From NCBI RefSeq assembly GCF_900113615.1, contig NZ_FOPZ01000012.1:33589-97588 (forward strand): a DNA stretch of 64,000 nt. Direction: 5' to 3'. The DNA comes from Halorubrum aquaticum (lineage in GTDB: Archaea; Halobacteriota; Halobacteria; Halobacteriales; Haloferacaceae). Below, piece by piece: positions 1 to 9,992 of this stretch (within the stretch, counting starts at the first letter, position 1; every line of letters begins with the position of its first letter). The notes under the pieces were generated by a model. The model saw nothing but the letters and a program-made list of their open reading frames with translations. It searched no databases and was not told where the DNA came from. Made by a program: the position numbers and the translations under genes.

Positions 1-40
1 TTCGACATGCCATGACCTTCCGACCACCGCCAAAAAAGCG
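1..40 (-). promoter_or_regulatory. Promoter and first codons of a gene running off the left edge
   Basis: On the minus strand a T-run TATA element (plus-strand A-run 32-37) lies about 27 nt upstream of an ATG at 8-6. This is the spacing seen for leaderless starts throughout the window. Only two codons of the putative gene fall inside the window, so nothing can be said of its product. A second ATG at 13-11 is an alternative start. Inference from spacing only. Confidence 0.35.
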
Positions 41-118
41 TTATCTTTCAGGAGGAACCGAGTACGACGATCGTGGTTCGCCGTCGCGGCGACCGACGAC
101 CGACAGACGACCGACCGG

Positions 119-2026
119 TCAGCGCGCGGGGACGACGGTGATCGTCCGTTTCCGGTCGATCGCGTCCTCCAGCTCCTCGGCGATGGCCGAGCCGCGTGAC
201 ACCTGTACCTCACCGCCACGACCGACCGTCGCGGTGAAGAGGTACTCGCCGTTCGCGCGGACCTCGACGGTCTCGCCGACTCCGCCGTCGACGTCGAGCA
301 CGACGTGTCTCGAGGTGATCTCCGGGGTGACGACGGAGCCGCGCTCCTCGCCAACCTGTCCGTCGCGGCCGTCTCCCGCGCCGCCGCGTCCGTTTCCGCC
401 GGGGTCGCCGCTCCCGGCTCCCCCGCGACCCTTCGGCTTCTCCGAGTGGGTCCGCACGTCGATCTCGATGCCGAGCCGCCCCTCGATGTCGCTTATGCGG
501 CCGCCGCCCTTCCCGATCACGGTGCCGATGTCGCCCTCGTCGACGTACACGATCGCCCCGTCGTCGCCTTTGAGCTCCACGTCGACGTGGCCGTGCGCGA
601 CCGAGCGGATCTCGCGTTCGATCTCCTTTTTCGCGATGCGTCCGACCCCGGAGTCCGTGCCGGCGTCGTCGCCGTCCTCGTTCAGCGGGACGGTGACGAC
701 CTGCCGGTTGAAGGTGTAGATCTCGAACTCCGGCCGACCGGTCTCGAAGTTCGACACCTGGATGACTGGCCGCGCGAGGTCCTCCGCGGTGAGCCCCGCG
801 GGCACCTTCACCTCCGTCGTCACGTCGTAGACGGTGTGGACCTCGCCCGCCTCGATGTAGACGACCGTATCGACGATCTGGGGGATCATCCCCAGCTCGA
901 CCCGGCCGACGAGCCGCTGGAGCGCGTCGATCGCGCGGGAGGCGTGGACGACGCCGACCATGCCGACGCCGGCCATCCGCATGTCCGAGAACACCTCGAA
1001 GTCGTTCGTCTTCCGGACCTCGTCGTAGATGGTGTAGTCGGGCCGGACCAAGAGGAGGGAGTCGGCCGTCTTCGCCATCTCCCCGCCGAGCGCTCCGTAC
1101 TGGGTGATCTCCGGGCCGACCTGGAGGTCCCGGGGCTTCTCCATCGTCTTGACCGCGTAATCGGAGTCGTTGAGGAACTCCGCGACCGCCTGTGCGAACG
1201 TCGACTTGCCGGCCCCCGGCGACCCGGAGATGAGCACGCCGCGTTTCCGCTCCTGGAACCGCTCGCGAAGCTCGTCGGCGAACTCGTAGTCGTCGAGCGT
1301 CGTCTTCGCGATGGGACGGACCGCCGTGATCTCGATCCCGTCCGCGAAGGGCGGGCGTGCCACGGCGATCCGGTAGTTGCGGTACTGGACGATGTCCATC
1401 CCGTCGTCGGAGAGCTCGATGAACCCGTCCGAGGACTGGCGTGCGAGGTCCACGATCGAGTTGGCCAGCTCGGCCATCCGCTCTTCTCCCGTCTCCTCCT
1501 CCTCGATGACGACGTAGCGCATCTCCCCGAGCGAGCCGCGTTTGGCCTTCGGCTTCGTTCCCGACTTGAGGTGGACGGACATCGTCTCGTCGGTGAAGTA
1601 CTCCTCGATGGGCAGCTCGTCGACGACGCCGCGGGCGACCGGCTCGACGTACTCGACGTCGATCCCCTTTGCGCGGGCGACCTCCGCCTGGACGATGTCG
1701 CTGGAGAGGAGGGTCGCGTCGTTGTCGGCGGCGACGTCGCGGATGAGCGCGTCGACGTCGCCCTCGGCGGCGCGTGAGCGCTGGTCGCCGCTCGGGCGGT
1801 CGCCGACGTATCGCAGGTCGATCGCCCCCTCGTCGCGGCGCTCGGCGAGCCGCTTGAGCTCCTCGAGGCCGTCCCAGCCCGACTCGAGCCCGTCGTTCGC
1901 CTGCGACTCGAGTTCACCGACGACGGCCTCGGGGACGACGACCGTCACCCCCTCGTAGCTGCCGTCCTCGACGCGTTCGGACACGCGGCCGTCGACGACC
2001 GCACTGGTGTCCGGTACTACGTTCAT
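119..2026 (-). CDS. PIN domain-containing ATPase (PINA type) with KH domain
   Basis: 635 aa, with three parts in order. The N-terminal PIN nuclease-like domain (about 1-135) has the early acidic residue in PDTSAVVDG and later acids in LLSSDIVQAE. A PilT/VirB11-like secretion-type ATPase core has Walker A GSPGAGKST near residue 270. A KH RNA/DNA-binding domain near residue 495 has the VIGKGGGRIS loop. The C-terminal tail is Gly-rich, then beta-rich. The order matches archaeal PIN-ATPases; in Sulfolobus PINA is a hexameric translocase acting on Holliday junctions (family knowledge). A role here in recombination or RNA handling is inferred. A TATA element at 2049-2056 sits 27 nt before the ATG, supporting this start and a leaderless message. 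Confidence 0.93.
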   Translation of the reverse strand: MNVVPDTSAVVDGRVSERVEDGSYEGVTVVVPEAVVGELESQANDGLESGWDGLEELKRLAERRDEGAIDLRYVGDRPSGDQRSRAAEGDVDALIRDVAADNDATLLSSDIVQAEVARAKGIDVEYVEPVARGVVDELPIEEYFTDETMSVHLKSGTKPKAKRGSLGEMRYVVIEEEETGEERMAELANSIVDLARQSSDGFIELSDDGMDIVQYRNYRIAVARPPFADGIEITAVRPIAKTTLDDYEFADELRERFQERKRGVLISGSPGAGKSTFAQAVAEFLNDSDYAVKTMEKPRDLQVGPEITQYGALGGEMAKTADSLLLVRPDYTIYDEVRKTNDFEVFSDMRMAGVGMVGVVHASRAIDALQRLVGRVELGMIPQIVDTVVYIEAGEVHTVYDVTTEVKVPAGLTAEDLARPVIQVSNFETGRPEFEIYTFNRQVVTVPLNEDGDDAGTDSGVGRIAKKEIEREIRSVAHGHVDVELKGDDGAIVYVDEGDIGTVIGKGGGRISDIEGRLGIEIDVRTHSEKPKGRGGAGSGDPGGNGRGGAGDGRDGQVGEERGSVVTPEITSRHVVLDVDGGVGETVEVRANGEYLFTATVGRGGEVQVSRGSAIAEELEDAIDRKRTITVVPAR

Positions 2027-2090
2027 ACCCGAGTTCCGGGCGGGAACCGTATAAGGGTGTTCGACCCGTCCGCGACCCCGACGCGGTCGC

Positions 2091-2711
2091 TCACCGACGG
2101 GTCGTGAAGTCGACGGACTCCTCGAGATCCGACGCGTCCGCGCCGGTCGGATCCGCCGCGGTCGCGTCCGCCTTCTCCCGGTCGGCTTCCTCCGAACCCG
2201 TCGACGTGTCCGACTCCTCCCCGTCGTCCGGTGTGACGACCTCCGTGACCGTCTCGACGACGGCGAACTCGCGGGCGCGGTACGCCTCCACGAGCCGGTA
2301 GCAGACGACGTAGCTGGGGACCGCCGCGACGACGGCGAGGATCACGTTGCCGACGAGTATCCGCGCGACGATGTCCGGACCGGCCGAGAGCGACACCTCC
2401 GCGGCCGTCACGCCCGGAACGGGGCCGAGGATCGCCACGCCAAGCGTGAAGCTGGCGGCGTAGACGCCCCACTTCACCGCGGGGTTGAAGACGACGACCG
2501 ACGCCAGAAGCGCCGCACGGTTGATCCGCTCCGAGACCCACGCGAGCACGACGAACGCGAGGAGGCCGGTCCCGAGGGTCGGCAGCATCGTGATGAACAC
2601 GCCCACGGAGAAGCTGCCGGCGGTCTCTCCCACCGTGTGCTCCTCGGTGAACGAGTGCTGGATCTCGGTTTTGACGTGCCCGAGCCACTCGTTCGCCCGA
2701 CGGAGTATCAT
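2091..2711 (-). CDS. DUF2062 family membrane protein
   Basis: 206 aa. The N-terminal half carries the DUF2062 pattern: a short cytosolic lead, a hydrophobic segment with the FITMLPTLG motif, then a segment with VFNPAVKWG. At least three membrane spans can be seen between residues about 35 and 145. After residue 150 the tail is highly acidic and Ser/Thr/Asp-rich, a common haloarchaeal cytosolic extension. The molecular function of the family is unknown. It sits 64 bp downstream of the region preceding the PIN-ATPase gene and on the same strand, with no shared overlap, so co-transcription is uncertain. Confidence 0.8.
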   Translation of the reverse strand: MILRRANEWLGHVKTEIQHSFTEEHTVGETAGSFSVGVFITMLPTLGTGLLAFVVLAWVSERINRAALLASVVVFNPAVKWGVYAASFTLGVAILGPVPGVTAAEVSLSAGPDIVARILVGNVILAVVAAVPSYVVCYRLVEAYRAREFAVVETVTEVVTPDDGEESDTSTGSEEADREKADATAADPTGADASDLEESVDFTTRR

Positions 2712-2827
2712 CGATTCCCGCTACACCGCCGCGGCGAATGTAGTTGTCGGCGATATCGACCGCGACGACGACGACCACGACGAGAACCGCGACCGAAACG
2801 GCCCGCCCTCCTCGAGATCACCGCCGA

Positions 2828-3541
2828 TCAGTCGTCGGCCGCCGCGGCCGCCTCCTGGCCGCGTTCCACGTCCCGGGCGTACGCGACGAAGTTGTCGAAG
2901 ACCGCCTTCGCCTCGCAGGCCGCCTCGAACGCCTCGGGGGTGATGCCGTCGAGGACCTCGTCGACGCGGGCGTCCCCGAGCCGGTCGCGTTTCCCGTCGG
3001 CCACGTCCTCGGCCGTCTCGACGTCGTACTCCGGATGGAACTGGACGCCCCAGCAGTGGCCGTCCCGGAACGCGTGGACGCCGTGTTCGTTCTCGGCCAG
3101 CAGCGTCGCGCCCGGCGGGAGGTCGACGACCGCGTCGCCGTGGCTCGTGAAGACGGTGAACGACTCCGGCACGTCCTCGAACAGGTCGTCTCCCCGGTGC
3201 CGGACCGTGTTGTATCCGAGTTCGAACCCGTCCATGCCGGCGACGCGCCCGCCGAGCGCCTCGGCGAGGACCTGGTGGCCGTAACAGACGCCGAGCACCG
3301 GTACGTCGTCGTCGGCCGCCTCGGCGACGTAGTCGACGAGCTCCGGTATCCACGGCTCGTCCCAGTAGACCGACGAGCGGGAGCCGGTGACGACGATCCC
3401 GTCGAAGTCGGTGTGGTCGGGGAGGTGTGCGTCGGTCGCGTCGAACTCGACGAGGTCGGCGTCGATCTCCCGGCGGAAGTTCCGCCGCGTGTGTTCGCCG
3501 TCGTGGGCGGCGTTCAACAGGGCGAATCGGAGCTGGCTCAT
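2828..3541 (-). CDS. Class I glutamine amidotransferase (GMP synthase-like)
   Basis: 237 aa, the usual size for stand-alone GATase-1 proteins of the GuaA-like group. The nucleophile elbow is GVCYGHQ (Cys), and the catalytic His-Glu pair is in VQFHPEYD. An oxyanion-like VVTGSRSSV strand precedes them. These proteins hydrolyse glutamine to give ammonia to a partner synthase, or act on gamma-glutamyl compounds; no synthase partner is adjacent, so the substrate is unknown. The start MSQLRF at 3541 was chosen because an upstream extension of the frame is Arg/Ser-rich, unlike haloarchaeal proteins, and overlaps the next gene. The C-terminus is Ala/Glu-rich. Confidence 0.88.
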   Translation of the reverse strand: MSQLRFALLNAAHDGEHTRRNFRREIDADLVEFDATDAHLPDHTDFDGIVVTGSRSSVYWDEPWIPELVDYVAEAADDDVPVLGVCYGHQVLAEALGGRVAGMDGFELGYNTVRHRGDDLFEDVPESFTVFTSHGDAVVDLPPGATLLAENEHGVHAFRDGHCWGVQFHPEYDVETAEDVADGKRDRLGDARVDEVLDGITPEAFEAACEAKAVFDNFVAYARDVERGQEAAAAADD

Positions 3542-3677
3542 GAACGACCCGACGGGCGAGGGGCTCAAAACCGTTGTGGCGGCGACGGAACCGTCCGGTG
3601 TCGGGGACGGCCGCAGTCGCTCGGAGTTCGTCGAATCCGCTCGCTCGCGTGCCCGGATCGGCCACGAACCCGGTCGT

Positions 3678-4481
3678 TCACGCGTCCGGGTCGCTCGCGT
3701 GCTCCGCGAGCCAGCCGGCGACGACGTCGTTGACGGCCGCGGACGCCTCGACGCCGACGAGGTGGCGCGCTCCCTCGACCGCGTGAAACTCGCCGCGCGG
3801 AAGTCCCTCGGCGAGCGTCTCCCCGGCGGCAGCGAGCGGACAGACCGCGTCCTCGCTCCCGTGAACCACGAGCGACGGCAGCGTCGCCTCGTAGAGCCGG
3901 TCGGCGCGGTCGAACCCCTCGACGGCCGCCCGATGCGCCTCGAAGGCCTCTCGGTCCGCGTCCTCGGCGAGCCGCCACTCGACGATCCGGGAGAGCGCGT
4001 CGGCGTGCGTCCGCCGGAACTCCGCCGAGAGCAACCCGGACAGCGAGCCACGGACGGCGTCCGGGTCCGTCGGGTCCGCCCACACGCCCGCCGGGTTGTA
4101 GGCGTCGCCGGTCGGCGGCGTCCCCACGAGCGTCAGGCTCGCGGGCCGCGAGGATTCGAGCCCGTACGCGAGCGCGACCATCCCGCCGAGCCCGTAGCCG
4201 ACGAGGTGGGCGTTCCGGACCCCCTCGGCGGCACACACCGCTTCGAGGTCGCCGGCGAGAGTCTCCACGGAGTACGGCCCCGGCGGCGCGTCCGAGCGCC
4301 CCACGCCGCGCGTCTCCGGCGTGACGACCGTGTGTGGCCCCGCGAGCGCGGCGTGTTGCCAGCCGAACTGCCACGCGCCGAGGCCCACGTCGCCACAGAA
4401 GACGACCGCCTCGCCGTCGGCCGAGCGTCCCTCGTCGACCTCGTATCGGACCGAGACGCCGCCGTTGCTCGCGCGCGGCAT
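3678..4481 (-). CDS. Alpha/beta-hydrolase fold protein with Gly at the nucleophile position
   Basis: 267 aa with the alpha/beta-hydrolase layout: an early TRGVGRSD loop, the nucleophile elbow, and late acid (HGSEDAVCP) and His (GARHLVGV) regions. The elbow reads G-Y-G-L-G-G where G-x-S-x-G is expected; the codon at 4191-4193 (minus strand GGG) is Gly97. The Asp and His remain, but the nucleophile is missing. The protein may therefore be non-hydrolytic, like NDRG-type pseudohydrolases, or use another mechanism. It otherwise resembles 3-oxoadipate enol-lactonase or haloperoxidase-like enzymes. The gene ends 9 bp downstream of the alaS stop on the same strand. Confidence 0.85.
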   Translation of the reverse strand: MPRASNGGVSVRYEVDEGRSADGEAVVFCGDVGLGAWQFGWQHAALAGPHTVVTPETRGVGRSDAPPGPYSVETLAGDLEAVCAAEGVRNAHLVGYGLGGMVALAYGLESSRPASLTLVGTPPTGDAYNPAGVWADPTDPDAVRGSLSGLLSAEFRRTHADALSRIVEWRLAEDADREAFEAHRAAVEGFDRADRLYEATLPSLVVHGSEDAVCPLAAAGETLAEGLPRGEFHAVEGARHLVGVEASAAVNDVVAGWLAEHASDPDA

Positions 4482-4490
4482 GACCGGTGG

Positions 4491-7274
4491 TTACGCCTCC
4501 TGGAGCGTTCGCAACACGTCGGGAGCGGCGTCGAGCGCGTCGTCGAGGGCGTCGACGTCCGGACCGCCCCCCTGTGCGAAGTCCGGCGGCCCGCCGCCGC
4601 CGCCGCCGACCCGACCGGCGAGCTCCGCGACGACCTGCCCGGCGTCCACGTCGGCCCCGTCGGGCACGCCGACGACGAAGCTCGCCGAGCCGTCGGCGCC
4701 GCTGCCGATCACCGCGAGCTTCCCGTCGTCGACGTGGGCGTTCGCGGTCGCGCGCAGCTCGTCGGTGTCGCCGTCGAGCCGCTGTATCACGGCGGTGACG
4801 CCGCCGATCTCGACCTCCTCGGCGTCGGCACCGCCCGACGCCCGCGCGGCCGCCAGCTCCTCTTTGAGCGTCTCGATCTCCTTGCCGCGGCCCTTCCACT
4901 CCTCGAAGAACCGCTCCGCGGTCTCGGGCACGTCGAGCGGGTCGACATCGAGGGCGTCGGCGGCGTCGTACAGCGCGTCCTCGGTCCGCTGGGTCGACTC
5001 GATGGCGGCCCCGCCGGCGGCGAAGACGATCCGCTCGACGCCGTCCTGGACCGGCTCCGTCTTCAACACCTTGACCGCCCCGACGTCGCCGGTTCGGTCG
5101 ACGTGGGTGCCAGCACACGCCTGGACGTCCGCGTCGCCGACGTGGATCAGCCGGACGTTCGTTCCCGGCGGCACCCCGCCCTGATAGAGGTCGAAGCCGT
5201 GTTCGGCCTCCGCCTCGTGGCGGTGGGGCCACTCCTGTCTCACCGCGACGTTCTCGCGGACCAACTCGTTGGCGACGCGCTCGATGTCGCGGACGTCCTC
5301 GCGGGTGATCCGGTCGTAGTGGCGCACGTCGAGCCGGGAGGAGTCGAGCCCCTTCTGTGCGCCCGCCTGCCGGACGTGGTCGCCGAGGACCTCGCGGGCC
5401 GCGTGCCCGATCAGGTGCGTCGCGGTGTGGTGGACGCGCAGCCGCTCGCGGCGGTCACCGTCGACCTGCCCGCGGACGAACTCGCCCTTCCCGGGGTCGG
5501 CGTCGGTCCGGTGGAGGACGACGCCGTCGACCTCCTGGACGTCGGTGACGTCGGCGGTGGTCTCGCCGCCGACGAGCTGGCCGCGGTCGGCCGGCTGGCC
5601 GCCGCCCTCCGGGTAGAACATCGTCTGGTCCAACACCACGTCGTAGCCGTCGTCGGCCTCGAACACGTCGAGGACGACCGCCTCGAACTCCGTCCGACCC
5701 TGGTCGTCGTAGAAGAGCTTCTCCGTCTCGGGGAGGTCGCTGAACCGCTCGTCGCGGTCCCCCTCGGACTCCTCGGCTCCGTCCTCCTCGTGGCGGTCCG
5801 CGACGAGCGCGTAGAAGTCGTCGGGAACGTCGACGCTCGCGCCGCGGTCGGCGGCGATCTCCGCGACCATGTCCGGCTGGATCCCGTGGGAGTCGTACAG
5901 CTCGAGCAGCTCTCCCGTCGGGATCGACTCGCCCGTGCCGGCGTACTCGTCCGCGAGCTGTTCGACCTTCCGCGAGCCGCGTTCGAGCGTCTTCCGGTAC
6001 TTCCGCTCCTCCGTGCGGACGATCTCGCGGATCGTGTCGCGGTTCTCGTACCCGAGCCGGTCGGCCTGCATGTCGACGAGCTCGTCGAGCGGGGCGTCGA
6101 CGCCGACCTCGTCCACGAGCCGCTTCGTCCGCCGGAGCACCATCCGCGCGAGATAGCCCGTGCCGACGTTCGAGGGGACGATCCCGTCGCCGAACATGTA
6201 CGCGAGCGTCCGCGAGTGGTCGGCGATCGCGTAGATCGACTCGAGCGGCTCGACCAGCTCGCGCAGGCGGTCGACGTCGACGTCGAGCCGCTCGGCGATC
6301 TCGCCGCGGGCGTCCTCCACGTCGTCGACGTCGTCGATGTCCAGCCGGCCGGAGAGCTTGGCGGCGCGGGCGACGAGCGTCTCCTCCTCGTCGGTGTACG
6401 CGAGCCCCGCGTTCTCCTTGAGGAAGTCGATGGCGTCGGGGTAGATCGCCTCGTAGACGGTGGGCGTCCCCTGGCTCATCCACGTCCATCGCTCCAGGCC
6501 GTAGCCCGTGTCGACGATGTACGTGTCCATGAACGAGTAGGTGTTCCCGTCCTTCATCACGTAGTCGCCGTCGGGGTCCCGCTCCATACACATGAAGACG
6601 AGCGTGGCCAGCTCGGCGCCCTTGTAGATGACCTCGATCGCGGGGCCGGCGTTGCCGCCGCCGACCCACGGGTCCTCGATGTAGGTGATCTCCTCGAGGT
6701 CCGCGCCGAGCTCCTCGAAGAGCCCGTCGCAGTACTCGACGGTCTCGTCCTTCCAGTACACCTCCCCCTCGTAGGCGTACTCCTCCTCGGCGTCCTCGCG
6801 GGTGTTGAACGCGTGGTGGGCCATCATCTCGAAGGCCATCGTGTGCCGGCCCGTCTTCCCGACGTTGTCGATGTCCTGCATCCGGATACAGGGCTGTGAG
6901 ATGGTGAGCGGATTCGCCGGCGGCGGCGTTTTCCCGGACGTGACCAGCGGCTGGAAGTCGTAGATCGACGCCTGCGTGAGGAGGACGTCGTCGCGCCAGC
7001 GGTTCGCCGCGACCGGGTACGGGTCGATCCGCTCGTGGCCGTGGTCCTCGAAGTACGAGAGGAACGCCTCGCGCATCCCCGAGAGGGTGTACGACTCCGG
7101 GAATCCCGGGTCGTCGATGAAGCTGTAGTCCTCACACGGCGGTTCGCCGCACAGTTCGCGGTCGGGGTCGCGCGTCCAGAAGTGCGCCCCGCAGGAGGGG
7201 CACTCCTTTCGCTCGAACCCCTCCTCCTCGAAGTAATCGAGGCGGTACTCCGCTTCGAGATCGCTCATTACCAT
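4491..7274 (-). CDS. alaS: Alanyl-tRNA synthetase
   Basis: 927 aa, the normal archaeal AlaRS length. The N-terminus has an archaeal Cys-rich zinc segment (CPSCGAHFW ... [10 protein letters not shown]). It is followed by the class II catalytic core with [16 protein letters not shown], then the editing domain with HxxxH in [10 protein letters not shown] and the third zinc ligand region [10 protein letters not shown]. The C-terminal C-Ala domain is Gly-rich ([10 protein letters not shown]). It charges tRNA-Ala and deacylates Ser/Gly-tRNA-Ala. The message is probably leaderless: a T-rich TATA element near 7300 is 26 nt before the ATG at 7274. A second in-frame ATG lies two codons later (7268) and is an alternative start. 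Confidence 0.98.
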   Translation of the reverse strand: MVMSDLEAEYRLDYFEEEGFERKECPSCGAHFWTRDPDRELCGEPPCEDYSFIDDPGFPESYTLSGMREAFLSYFEDHGHERIDPYPVAANRWRDDVLLTQASIYDFQPLVTSGKTPPPANPLTISQPCIRMQDIDNVGKTGRHTMAFEMMAHHAFNTREDAEEEYAYEGEVYWKDETVEYCDGLFEELGADLEEITYIEDPWVGGGNAGPAIEVIYKGAELATLVFMCMERDPDGDYVMKDGNTYSFMDTYIVDTGYGLERWTWMSQGTPTVYEAIYPDAIDFLKENAGLAYTDEEETLVARAAKLSGRLDIDDVDDVEDARGEIAERLDVDVDRLRELVEPLESIYAIADHSRTLAYMFGDGIVPSNVGTGYLARMVLRRTKRLVDEVGVDAPLDELVDMQADRLGYENRDTIREIVRTEERKYRKTLERGSRKVEQLADEYAGTGESIPTGELLELYDSHGIQPDMVAEIAADRGASVDVPDDFYALVADRHEEDGAEESEGDRDERFSDLPETEKLFYDDQGRTEFEAVVLDVFEADDGYDVVLDQTMFYPEGGGQPADRGQLVGGETTADVTDVQEVDGVVLHRTDADPGKGEFVRGQVDGDRRERLRVHHTATHLIGHAAREVLGDHVRQAGAQKGLDSSRLDVRHYDRITREDVRDIERVANELVRENVAVRQEWPHRHEAEAEHGFDLYQGGVPPGTNVRLIHVGDADVQACAGTHVDRTGDVGAVKVLKTEPVQDGVERIVFAAGGAAIESTQRTEDALYDAADALDVDPLDVPETAERFFEEWKGRGKEIETLKEELAAARASGGADAEEVEIGGVTAVIQRLDGDTDELRATANAHVDDGKLAVIGSGADGSASFVVGVPDGADVDAGQVVAELAGRVGGGGGGPPDFAQGGGPDVDALDDALDAAPDVLRTLQEA

Positions 7275-7379
7275 GTCGTGACCCGTGTTCGTCCAAAAGG
7301 GTTCCGGGGCGCGGGTACCGGCGGGAGACCGGTCGCATCCGGGGGAATCCGGTGGAGTCGAGTGGATCCGATCGGGCGC

Positions 7380-9989
7380 TCACTCGCTCAACAGCGGGCG
7401 CGAGGAGTTCGTCACCACCAACAGGCTCGAGAGGCCCATCGCGACCGCGGCGAAGAGCGGGTTCAGCAGGCCGGTCACCGCGAGCGGTATGGCGACCGCG
7501 TTGTACAGGAACGCCCAGCCGATGTTCCCCTTCACGCGCCGGCCCGCGGCCCGCGAGAGCTCGAAGACCGTCTCGATGGACGAGAGGTCGTCGTCGATCA
7601 CGGCCACGTCGGCGGCGTCGGCCGCCATGGCCGTGCCGCCCCCGAGCGCGATGCCGAGGTCGGCGGCCGCGAGCGCCGGCGCGTCGTTGGTCCCGTCGCC
7701 GACCATCACCGTCCGCCCCCGCTCCTTCAGTCGCCCGACGGTCTCGGCTTTCCCCTCCGGCGGCACGCCGGCGAAGACGTCCGAGACCGCGTCGTGCTCG
7801 CGGAAGACGGTCGCCGCGCGCGCGTCGTCGCCCGTGAGCACGACCACCTCGACGCCGGAGTCGGCGAGCGCGGTCACCGTCTCCTCCCATCCCTCACGGA
7901 GCTCGTCGCCGACGACCACCAGCCCCTCGGCCGCGCCGTCGCGACCGATCGCGACCGGGACGCGCCCCACGTCGCGGGCGGCCGCGACCGCCTCGCGGAT
8001 CGCCTCCGGGACCGCCCAGCCCCGCTCGTCGAAGAGGTCCGGGTGGCCGACGACGACCTCGCTCCCCTCGACGACGCCGGACACTCCCCGAGCGTGGCTC
8101 TCGAAGGCGTCGACGGTCGGGGCGTCGGGAGCGGCGGTGCCGTCGGAGGCGGCGTCGCGGTCGTCGTCGGGGGCTTCGGCCGTCCCCTCCGTCACCGCTC
8201 CGCCGTCGGTGGCGGGTCCGTTCCCCGCGTCGCCTCCGCCTCCCTCGCCGCCCCCGTCGTCCGCCCGTGCCGCCGCGATCGCCCGCCCGACGGGGTGCGC
8301 CGAGCGCGACTCCAGCGCCGAGGCGAGCGCGAGCAGGTCGTCGTCGACGTCGCGGTCGAGCAGCCGCATCTCGCCGGTCGTGAGCGTGCCGGTCTTGTCG
8401 AAGACGACGGTGTCGGCCCCGCGGATCCGCTCGAAGACGGTGTCGTCGAAGACGACGATGGAGCGTTCGAGCGCGTCGCGGAGCCCGGCGGCGACCGCGA
8501 GCGGCGTCGCGAGCCCGAGTGCGCACGGACACGAGACGATGAGGACGGTGAGCGCGACGAGCATCGCGGTCGTGACCCCGTTGCCGAGCGCGAGGTTGAC
8601 CGCGGCCGCGACGACCGCGACCGCGAGCACGACAGGGACGAAGACGGTCGCGAGCCGGTCGGCGAGCTTCTGGACGCCGTGGTTGCCGCTCTGGAGGTCC
8701 CACACGAGTTCGGCGACGCGGTCGAGACTCGAGCTCGCCTCCTCGCCCACGGCGACCGTGAGCGAGCCGTCGGCGACGACGGAGCCGCCGACGACCGTGT
8801 CGCCCGGCTCCTTTCGGACCGGCATCGACTCGCCGGTGACGACCGACTCGTCGACGGCGGCGTCGCCGTCGATCGCCTCGCCGTCAACCGGGATCCGTTC
8901 GCCCGCGCGAACGAGCACGCGGTCGCCCGGTTCCAGCGCGTCGATCGAGACCTCCGTCGGTTCTCCGGAGACGCCACCGCCCCCGTCGGCCCCGCTCTCG
9001 TCAGCCCCGGCCCCGCCGACCCGCCTCGCGGTGTCGACCTGAACGGCGGTGAGATCTGAGAGCAACTCGGTCGCCCGCCGCTTGACGGAGGACTCGTAGT
9101 GGTTGCCGACAGTGACGATCACGATTATCGCCACCGTCACGTCGTAGTAGATGGAGGGGTCGGGGAGCAGCGCGACCGCCAGCGTGCTGTAGAGGTACGC
9201 GCTGACGGCGGCGATCGCCACGAGCAGGTCCATATTCGGCGAGCGCGTCCGCGCGCTCACGTACGCGCCCCGGAGGATCGGCTTGCCGGTGACGAACAGG
9301 ACGATCGTCGTCAACACGCCGATCACGATGAAGAAGTACGTCCCCGACGTCGAGGCCATCGCCTCGTTGAGGTACTCGAGCGTCCGCTCGTTGTAGAAGG
9401 GGAACGCGAAGTACGTCGGGTAGATCAACACGACGTACTGTAACATGACGGCCATCCCGACGAGCACGCCGATCGCGAGCCGGGCGGTCGCCATGTTGTC
9501 TGCCTGCCGGCGAGAGAAGGCGTCGTCGCGGGAGTACGCGCTGTAGCCGAGCCCGCTCACGGCGTCCGCGAGGTCGTCCGCGGAGACGTCGTCGGGGTCG
9601 TGATCCACCCGCACGGTGTCGGTGACGTAGCTCGCGCTCGCGGCGCTGACGCCCTCGGTGTCGGTCGCGACCGTCTCGATGAACGCCTCGCAGGTCGCAC
9701 AGTGCATCCCGTCCACCTCGAGGAACGTCGCCTCGTGGTCGGCCGGAACGGCGGAGTCGTCGCCCTCGCCGGTGGACCCGTCGTCTTCCCGCCGCGCCGC
9801 GACGTCCTCGGCGTCCACGTCGACGTCCCCGAGCGCGTCGTACACGTCTCGACAGCCGACACAGCAGAACCGATTGCCCTCGTCGTCGACGACCTCGACG
9901 CCCTCGGTCGGGAGGTCACAGAGCGTACAGTCGGGGAACGGTCGGTCGCCGGGCGACCCGTCACCGGTCGTTCCGTCGTCCGTGCTCAT
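7380..9989 (-). CDS. Heavy-metal (copper-type) P1B ATPase
   Basis: 869 aa. The N-terminus carries a Cys-rich motif (CTLC ... FCCVGC), as in the metal-binding domain of FixI/CcoI-type ATPases. An HMA domain with MHCATC follows. About eight membrane spans include the transport motif SCPCALG (near residue 488), then the phosphorylation motif DKTGT (near 530) and GDGTNDAP (near 766). The nucleotide-binding region contains a long Gly/Asp/Ala-rich low-complexity insert (plus-strand 8100-8260). The CPC motif fits Cu(I) transport. It lies 3 bp downstream of the TauE/SafE-like gene, so the two are almost certainly one operon. A role in supplying copper to respiratory oxidases or secreted cupredoxins is inferred from context. 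Confidence 0.95.
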   Translation of the reverse strand: MSTDDGTTGDGSPGDRPFPDCTLCDLPTEGVEVVDDEGNRFCCVGCRDVYDALGDVDVDAEDVAARREDDGSTGEGDDSAVPADHEATFLEVDGMHCATCEAFIETVATDTEGVSAASASYVTDTVRVDHDPDDVSADDLADAVSGLGYSAYSRDDAFSRRQADNMATARLAIGVLVGMAVMLQYVVLIYPTYFAFPFYNERTLEYLNEAMASTSGTYFFIVIGVLTTIVLFVTGKPILRGAYVSARTRSPNMDLLVAIAAVSAYLYSTLAVALLPDPSIYYDVTVAIIVIVTVGNHYESSVKRRATELLSDLTAVQVDTARRVGGAGADESGADGGGGVSGEPTEVSIDALEPGDRVLVRAGERIPVDGEAIDGDAAVDESVVTGESMPVRKEPGDTVVGGSVVADGSLTVAVGEEASSSLDRVAELVWDLQSGNHGVQKLADRLATVFVPVVLAVAVVAAAVNLALGNGVTTAMLVALTVLIVSCPCALGLATPLAVAAGLRDALERSIVVFDDTVFERIRGADTVVFDKTGTLTTGEMRLLDRDVDDDLLALASALESRSAHPVGRAIAAARADDGGGEGGGGDAGNGPATDGGAVTEGTAEAPDDDRDAASDGTAAPDAPTVDAFESHARGVSGVVEGSEVVVGHPDLFDERGWAVPEAIREAVAAARDVGRVPVAIGRDGAAEGLVVVGDELREGWEETVTALADSGVEVVVLTGDDARAATVFREHDAVSDVFAGVPPEGKAETVGRLKERGRTVMVGDGTNDAPALAAADLGIALGGGTAMAADAADVAVIDDDLSSIETVFELSRAAGRRVKGNIGWAFLYNAVAIPLAVTGLLNPLFAAVAMGLSSLLVVTNSSRPLLSE

Positions 9990-9992
9990 CGC

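Noticed and set aside
3542..4051. 170-residue N-terminal extension of the amidotransferase
   Set aside because: Ser/Arg-rich and overlaps the hydrolase gene in the same strand; GATase fold begins at 3541.
3387..6899. 1170-codon open frame opposite the amidotransferase, hydrolase and alaS genes
   Set aside because: Arg/Val/Asp-rich shadow of high-GC coding on the other strand; no domains.
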